Made by a program: the position numbers and the translations under genes. Of a stretch of 11,233 nucleotides of DNA, positions 7,859-11,233 are shown in pieces. The notes under the pieces are model-generated. The model ran no database searches and was not told where the DNA came from. It saw only the letters and a program-made list of their open reading frames with translations. The DNA comes from Planctomycetota bacterium (lineage in GTDB: Bacteria; Planctomycetota; Phycisphaerae; Sedimentisphaerales; Anaerohalosphaeraceae), in contig DAOVVQ010000107.1 of NCBI GenBank assembly GCA_030637065.1, positions 1 through 11,233 on the forward strand. The letters are read 5' to 3'. Every line of letters begins with the position of its first letter. Position 1 is the stretch's first letter.

Positions 7859-9199
7859 ATGAAAGGTTTATTGACCAAACTAACAATCGCTGGAATAACG
7901 GTTTTTGCCGTCTGCCTCACCGCATCGTGCAGCAACATAGAAAAATTCACCCTGACCTATGACGAGGTCATCGAACAGTCGATGCACCGCTTCACCGGCC
8001 AGTCTAATCCGGGTGTCGACACCTCCACACTGCACGGTAAAGTCGTCTGCGGTTATCAGGGCTGGTTCACAACACCCGGCGACGGCTCCGGCATGGGATG
8101 GTTCCACTGGGGCAAGCCATTCGCCGCCCCTTCCGATGAATTCGAGCCCGGCAACTGCTCGATCGACATGTGGCCCGACATGTCCGAATACGCCGAAGAG
8201 GACAAAGTCCCTACACCTTTCAAACATGCTGACGGCTCGACAGCCTATGTCTACAGCTCAATGTCCCCCGGCGTCGCGGACCTGCACTTCAAATGGATGA
8301 AAGAATACGGCATCGACGGAGCGTTCATCCAGAGATTCGCCGCAAACACATTCAAGCCCTTCGAGTTCAACAACGTAAACGTCGTCTTCGACAACTGCCG
8401 CGCCGCCGCCAACAAGTACGGCAGAACATACATACTCATGTACGACCTCACCGGAACCACCGCTCAGCAGGTCGACCACATCATCAATGACATCAAACTG
8501 CTCGTCGACAAAATGGGCCTCGCCCAAGACCCCGCCTACCTCCACCACAGGGGAAAACCGCTCGTCGCACTCTGGGGCGTGGGCTTTAACAAACGAGAAT
8601 ACGACTCGCTCGACGTCGCAAGAATAATCAGATTCCTCAAAGAAGACCCCACCTACGGCAAGTTCTCCGTCATGCTCGGAATACCAACCTATTGGCAGGA
8701 GGAAAAAAACGACGCTCTCGAAGACAAAAACCTCAAACAGGTCATGAAAATGGCCGACATCGTTTCGCCATGGCCCGTCGGAAGATTCAGGACGCCGGAA
8801 GACACCTACAAACTGACAACGCCAATGTGGAAAAGAAACGTCAAATGGTGCCGCGAAAATGATCTCGACTTCCTCCCCGTCGTCTTCCCGGGCTTTAGCT
8901 GGTTCAATATGCACGGCGGCACCTTCAACTCCATCCCGAGACTAAAAGGCGACTTCTACTGGAAAATGTTCCTGGCTGCCAAAAGATCAGGAGCCGGTAT
9001 GGCTTACGTCGCAATGTTCGACGAAACCGACGAAGCGACCGGCATCTTCAAATGCACCAACGACCCCCCCGTCGGCGAATCAAGGTTCCTGACAAATGAA
9101 GACCTGCCAAACGACCATTACCTCTGGCTAACAGGCCAGGCGGGAAAACTAATCCGCGGAAAAATACCCATTACAGAAAACCAACCAAAAAGAAAATAA
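7859..9199 (+). CDS. GH71/GH99-like glycoside hydrolase lipoprotein
   Basis: The product is 446 residues. The N-terminus (MKGLLTKL, then a hydrophobic stretch to LTASC) is a lipoprotein signal peptide with Cys24 as the lipidated residue, so the enzyme is membrane-anchored outside the cytoplasm. The mature part matches the GH71/GH99-like family of (beta/alpha)8-barrel proteins: GYQGWFTTPGDGSGMGWFHW (65-84), DMWPDMSEY (103-111), a GIDGAFIQRF strand (151-160), PLVALWGVGF (234-243), PWPVGRF (304-310), VVFPGFSW (341-348) and a final AMFDETDEATGIF (385-397). In GH99 endo-alpha-mannosidases the catalytic carboxylates sit near the end of the barrel. E389, D391 and E392 are the candidates here, by analogy only. 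This would give an endo-acting alpha-mannosidase or related activity that starts breakdown of a mannan or glycan. It starts 16 bases after the HAD gene and is the last gene of the + strand run. The fold is fairly sure and the specificity is open. Confidence 0.86.
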   Translation: MKGLLTKLTIAGITVFAVCLTASCSNIEKFTLTYDEVIEQSMHRFTGQSNPGVDTSTLHGKVVCGYQGWFTTPGDGSGMGWFHWGKPFAAPSDEFEPGNCSIDMWPDMSEYAEEDKVPTPFKHADGSTAYVYSSMSPGVADLHFKWMKEYGIDGAFIQRFAANTFKPFEFNNVNVVFDNCRAAANKYGRTYILMYDLTGTTAQQVDHIINDIKLLVDKMGLAQDPAYLHHRGKPLVALWGVGFNKREYDSLDVARIIRFLKEDPTYGKFSVMLGIPTYWQEEKNDALEDKNLKQVMKMADIVSPWPVGRFRTPEDTYKLTTPMWKRNVKWCRENDLDFLPVVFPGFSWFNMHGGTFNSIPRLKGDFYWKMFLAAKRSGAGMAYVAMFDETDEATGIFKCTNDPPVGESRFLTNEDLPNDHYLWLTGQAGKLIRGKIPITENQPKRK

Positions 9200-9225
9200 C
9201 AATCGCAAACCGCCGGGTAACACCG

Positions 9226-10761
9226 CTAACGCGCTGGGCCCTTCGCCGTCGTCCTGCTCGCATCAAGCTCCGAGCCGGGCATCGTACCGCGCTGCCAGTC
9301 GACACCCTCGAGCACTTTACCGCTGTTGCGGCCAAACCGGTCGCCCGTCAGGTCGTCAGGCACCGTATCCGCCGTTTCCCGCTGCCACCGATCCAGAACC
9401 TTTCGCAACCTGCCCAATACAACCCCATGCTCCCCGTCCATCGCAAGATTATGCAACTGAAGCGGATCCTTAACAACATCGAACAACTCCTCACCATCAC
9501 GCGGAGCCATAAACACATCCTTTTGCGCCTCCGTCAACCGGCCCGCACGCTGCATCTTAAGCAGCGACGCATGTGACGACGAATTCACAGAATCCGCCGG
9601 ACCCTGATTCGCCAACTCTGGACGCATATTGCGAACATACATATAACGCTCCGTCCTCACCTGCCGCTCATGAGCCTCATAATCGTGCCAGTTATGCTCC
9701 GAAAACACATACCGCCGAACAGAAGCCTTCGGATCCGTCAGCATCTCCGCAAACGAAACCCCCTGAACCGACGCCGGAACCTTAACCGACGCAAGCTCCA
9801 GAATAGTCGGCGCAATATCGATACTGCTGACAAGACTCTCGCAAACCGCACCCGCACCTCCGCTCCCAATCCCTTCCGGCCAATGGATCACCAATGAAGT
9901 CTGCATCCCGCTGTCATAAACACGAGTCTTGCACCGCGGAAAAGGCCGACCGTTATCCGCCATCACGATCACCATAGTATTATCCGCAACACCCTGACGC
10001 CGCAATTCCTTAAAAACCAGCCCCACATAATGGTCCATCCGGCTGATCTCGTTGTAATACGCCGCAAGATCCTTCCGCGTCGCCTCATCGTCGACAAGAA
10101 AAGGCGGCACAACCACCTCATCCGGCCCATAAGCCTCGCCGACAACCTTATCGTCCCACCCGCGATGAGCATCATGCGCCGCAAACCACATAAAAAACGG
10201 CTTATCCTTATCCCGTTCTTTTAGCCACTGAACCCACCGACCCTCACCGCCCGGGCCGCCGCCGTCATTAGTGCTGCCCCCCGTCCGGTCAAACGCCGCA
10301 AGCGCCGGCCCGCCGGGTCTGCCCATATCGCCAAAATGCCACTTACCCGCCTGGGCCGTATAATAACCGGCGTCCTTTAGCAGCTTCGGAAACGCAACCT
10401 GATTCGCAGGCAGCGCAGAATGCAGCTCCGCGGCGCCCGTATTATGCGGATACCGACCCGTAATAATGCTGCACCGACTCGGACTGCACGAGCTTGCCGT
10501 CAAAAATGCCCTGCTGAAACGCAAACCACGCTCCGCCATCCGGTCGACATTCGGTGTCCGTATCGTCGGGTGACCATAACAGCCGAAATCATTCCAGCTT
10601 ATATCATCGCCGATTATAACAATAAAATTCGGTCGCGAATCCCCGCCCGCCCCGAGAGCCGCCAACCGGCCCTGCACAAATATCGCCAAAACCGCAAAAA
10701 CCACGATACGCACAACCACACCCCTCGAAATACCGATTGCCTGCATGTTCCATCCACTCAT
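9226..10761 (-). CDS. Class-I sulfatase, heparan N-sulfatase-like (S1_8 type), exported
   Basis: This - strand gene encodes 511 residues from the ATG at 10761-10759. A Sec-type signal peptide is visible (VVVRIVVFAVLAIFV, about 15-29). The mature enzyme begins with PNFIVIIGDDISWNDFGCYG, with calcium ligands D52/D53. CSPSR carries Cys92, the formylglycine precursor, and is followed by TGRYPHNTGAAELH. FAAHDAHRGW and MADNGRPFP later match the heparan N-sulfatase (sulfamidase) branch rather than the branch of the other sulfatase here. It should hydrolyse an N- or O-sulfate outside the cytoplasm. An in-frame ATG at 10824 would add 21 residues before the signal peptide, which is less likely. AAAGGAA at 10773-10779 precedes the chosen start by 11 bases, and a third ATG at 10746 is possible. 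The gene converges on the GH99-like gene with a 26-base gap. A candidate promoter lies at 10871-10898. Confidence 0.9.
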   Translation of the reverse strand: MSGWNMQAIGISRGVVVRIVVFAVLAIFVQGRLAALGAGGDSRPNFIVIIGDDISWNDFGCYGHPTIRTPNVDRMAERGLRFSRAFLTASSCSPSRCSIITGRYPHNTGAAELHSALPANQVAFPKLLKDAGYYTAQAGKWHFGDMGRPGGPALAAFDRTGGSTNDGGGPGGEGRWVQWLKERDKDKPFFMWFAAHDAHRGWDDKVVGEAYGPDEVVVPPFLVDDEATRKDLAAYYNEISRMDHYVGLVFKELRRQGVADNTMVIVMADNGRPFPRCKTRVYDSGMQTSLVIHWPEGIGSGGAGAVCESLVSSIDIAPTILELASVKVPASVQGVSFAEMLTDPKASVRRYVFSEHNWHDYEAHERQVRTERYMYVRNMRPELANQGPADSVNSSSHASLLKMQRAGRLTEAQKDVFMAPRDGEELFDVVKDPLQLHNLAMDGEHGVVLGRLRKVLDRWQRETADTVPDDLTGDRFGRNSGKVLEGVDWQRGTMPGSELDASRTTAKGPAR

Positions 10762-10870
10762 TGATTCCACGCTTCCTTTCCCCGCATCTTCGGGCCATAA
10801 CGAAAATCCGAGACCCGGCTCCATAGATTAACTGCCCCAAACCTCACAAAAACTGCAATAACCGCTGACA

Positions 10871-10898
10871 AGCATACACGATCCGCCATCCCTGTCAA
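10871..10898 (-). promoter_or_regulatory. Candidate sigma-70-type promoter for the - strand sulfatase
   Basis: Read on the - strand, TTGACA (10898-10893) is followed after 16 bases by TATGCT (10876-10871). That is a perfect -35 and a four-of-six -10. Transcription would begin near 10864, leaving a leader of about 100 bases before the ATG at 10761. The match is by consensus only. Promoter preferences in planctomycetes are not identical to those of E. coli. Confidence 0.55.
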
Positions 10899-10911
10899 TC
10901 CCCAACGCCAC

Positions 10912-10929
10912 CCCGGCATCGGCGCCGGG
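10912..10929. repeat. GC-rich inverted repeat between divergent promoters
   Basis: CCCGGC (10912-10917) and GCCGGG (10924-10929) form a perfect 6-base inverted repeat around a 6-base spacer. It ends one base before the + strand -35 box and lies 14 bases from the - strand -35. It could be a repressor or activator site that controls both directions. No T-run follows, so it does not look like a terminator. A chance GC palindrome cannot be excluded. Confidence 0.4.
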
Positions 10930-10930
10930 C

Positions 10931-10959
10931 TTGACAATCAGCCATCACATAGCTATAAT
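10931..10959 (+). promoter_or_regulatory. Perfect-consensus sigma-70-type promoter for the oxidoreductase gene
   Basis: TTGACA (10931-10936), a 17-base spacer and TATAAT (10954-10959) form an exact housekeeping-sigma consensus. Transcription would start near 10966, giving a leader of about 80 bases before the ATG at 11048. I see no clear riboswitch or strong hairpin in that leader. A promoter this close to consensus suggests strong expression unless a regulator holds it down. Confidence 0.75.
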
Positions 10960-11047
10960 CGTCCAATACCGGTCTGTGGTGTTCGCAAGCCAGCTTTATG
11001 CCAAAACCTCAATTTTGACCGATCCACAAAGAAAAGAGGAGCCATAA

Positions 11048-11233
11048 ATGAGTAAATACACATTTACGCGCCGCACATTCATGCAAACCGCAGGCGCCTC
11101 GATCGCCGCCACCGCCCTGACCCCCTACGCATACGCAGCCCCGATCCCCAAAGGAAAAATCGTCAAACCCAACCAAAAACTCAACATCGCCCGCATCGGA
11201 TGCGGCGGCAAGGGCTTCACAGACATCAGCGGC
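11048..11233 (+). CDS. Gfo/Idh/MocA-family oxidoreductase, N-terminal part, Tat-exported
   Basis: Only the first 62 residues are inside the window. The start is clear: GAGGAG at 11036-11041 lies 6 bases before the ATG. The N-terminus carries a twin-arginine motif (TRRTFMQ, residues 7-13), a hydrophobic Ala-rich stretch and a likely AYAA cleavage site (about residue 30). It is followed by KLNIARIGCGGKGFTDI, the first beta strand and glycine-rich NAD(P)-binding loop of the Gfo/Idh/MocA family, in the form common in planctomycetes. Such enzymes oxidise or reduce sugars and polyols. Tat export fits a cofactor-bound, pre-folded protein. Together with the DUF1080 protein at the other end it suggests 3-keto-sugar chemistry, but the catalytic domain is outside the window. 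Confidence 0.85.
   Translation, partial: MSKYTFTRRTFMQTAGASIAATALTPYAYAAPIPKGKIVKPNQKLNIARIGCGGKGFTDISG

Noticed and set aside
8258..8914. A 218-codon - strand open frame inside the GH99-like gene
   Set aside because: It is antisense to conserved barrel motifs, and its Val/Glu/Phe-rich composition is typical of a shadow frame.
9200..9225. A transcription terminator between the convergent genes
   Set aside because: I see no stable hairpin followed by a T-run in the 26-base gap. Termination may be Rho-dependent or lie inside the opposing gene.
10762..10824. The upstream ATG for the - strand sulfatase
   Set aside because: The added 21 residues are not part of a signal peptide and move the hydrophobic core away from the N-terminus. 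The ATG at 10761 has a plausible ribosome-binding site. This is not fully excluded.
10960..11047. A riboswitch or attenuator in the leader of the oxidoreductase gene
   Set aside because: Only short, weak complementary stretches are present, such as TGTGG with CCACA, and nothing matches a known aptamer.

Overview
The window reads as a carbohydrate-degradation locus from a PVC-superphylum bacterium, most likely a planctomycete of the Phycisphaerae/Sedimentisphaerales type. This assignment is an inference. It rests on the combination of a DUF1080 (3-keto-disaccharide hydrolase-like) protein, a Tat-exported Gfo/Idh/MocA oxidoreductase, several class-I sulfatases, a large sodium:solute symporter and no SusC/SusD pair. 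No rRNA or tRNA marker is present to confirm it.

Layout. Six genes run on the + strand with short gaps of 10 to 47 bases and probably form one transcription unit: the tail of a DUF1080 protein (1-357); a GH38-type alpha-mannosidase-like enzyme (390-3269); a sodium:solute symporter (3316-5343); an iduronate-2-sulfatase-like sulfatase with a Tat signal (5354-6790); a beta-phosphoglucomutase-like HAD phosphatase with an extra N-terminal domain (6838-7842); and a lipoprotein of the GH71/GH99-like superfamily (7859-9199). A second sulfatase, resembling heparan N-sulfatase, lies convergently on the - strand (9226-10761). After a 286-base divergent intergenic region, a Gfo/Idh/MocA oxidoreductase with a Tat signal begins at 11048 and runs off the end.

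Working model (inference). The GH99-like lipoprotein and the exported sulfatases act outside the cytoplasm on a sulfated, probably alpha-mannose-containing glycan. The symporter imports the released sugar. The GH38-like enzyme, which has no signal peptide, works in the cytoplasm, and the HAD protein handles a phosphorylated sugar. The DUF1080 and Gfo/Idh/MocA proteins flanking the cluster fit oxidative (3-keto) glycoside processing.

The most interesting points are these. The GH38-like protein has Phe where the catalytic, zinc-binding Asp nucleophile should be, although the other key residues are kept. The divergent intergenic region holds a perfect TTGACA-17-TATAAT promoter back to back with a near-consensus - strand promoter, with a GC-rich inverted repeat between them. 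The HAD enzyme carries an unrecognised domain of about 85 residues. I found no mobile element, CRISPR array, RNA gene or defence system.
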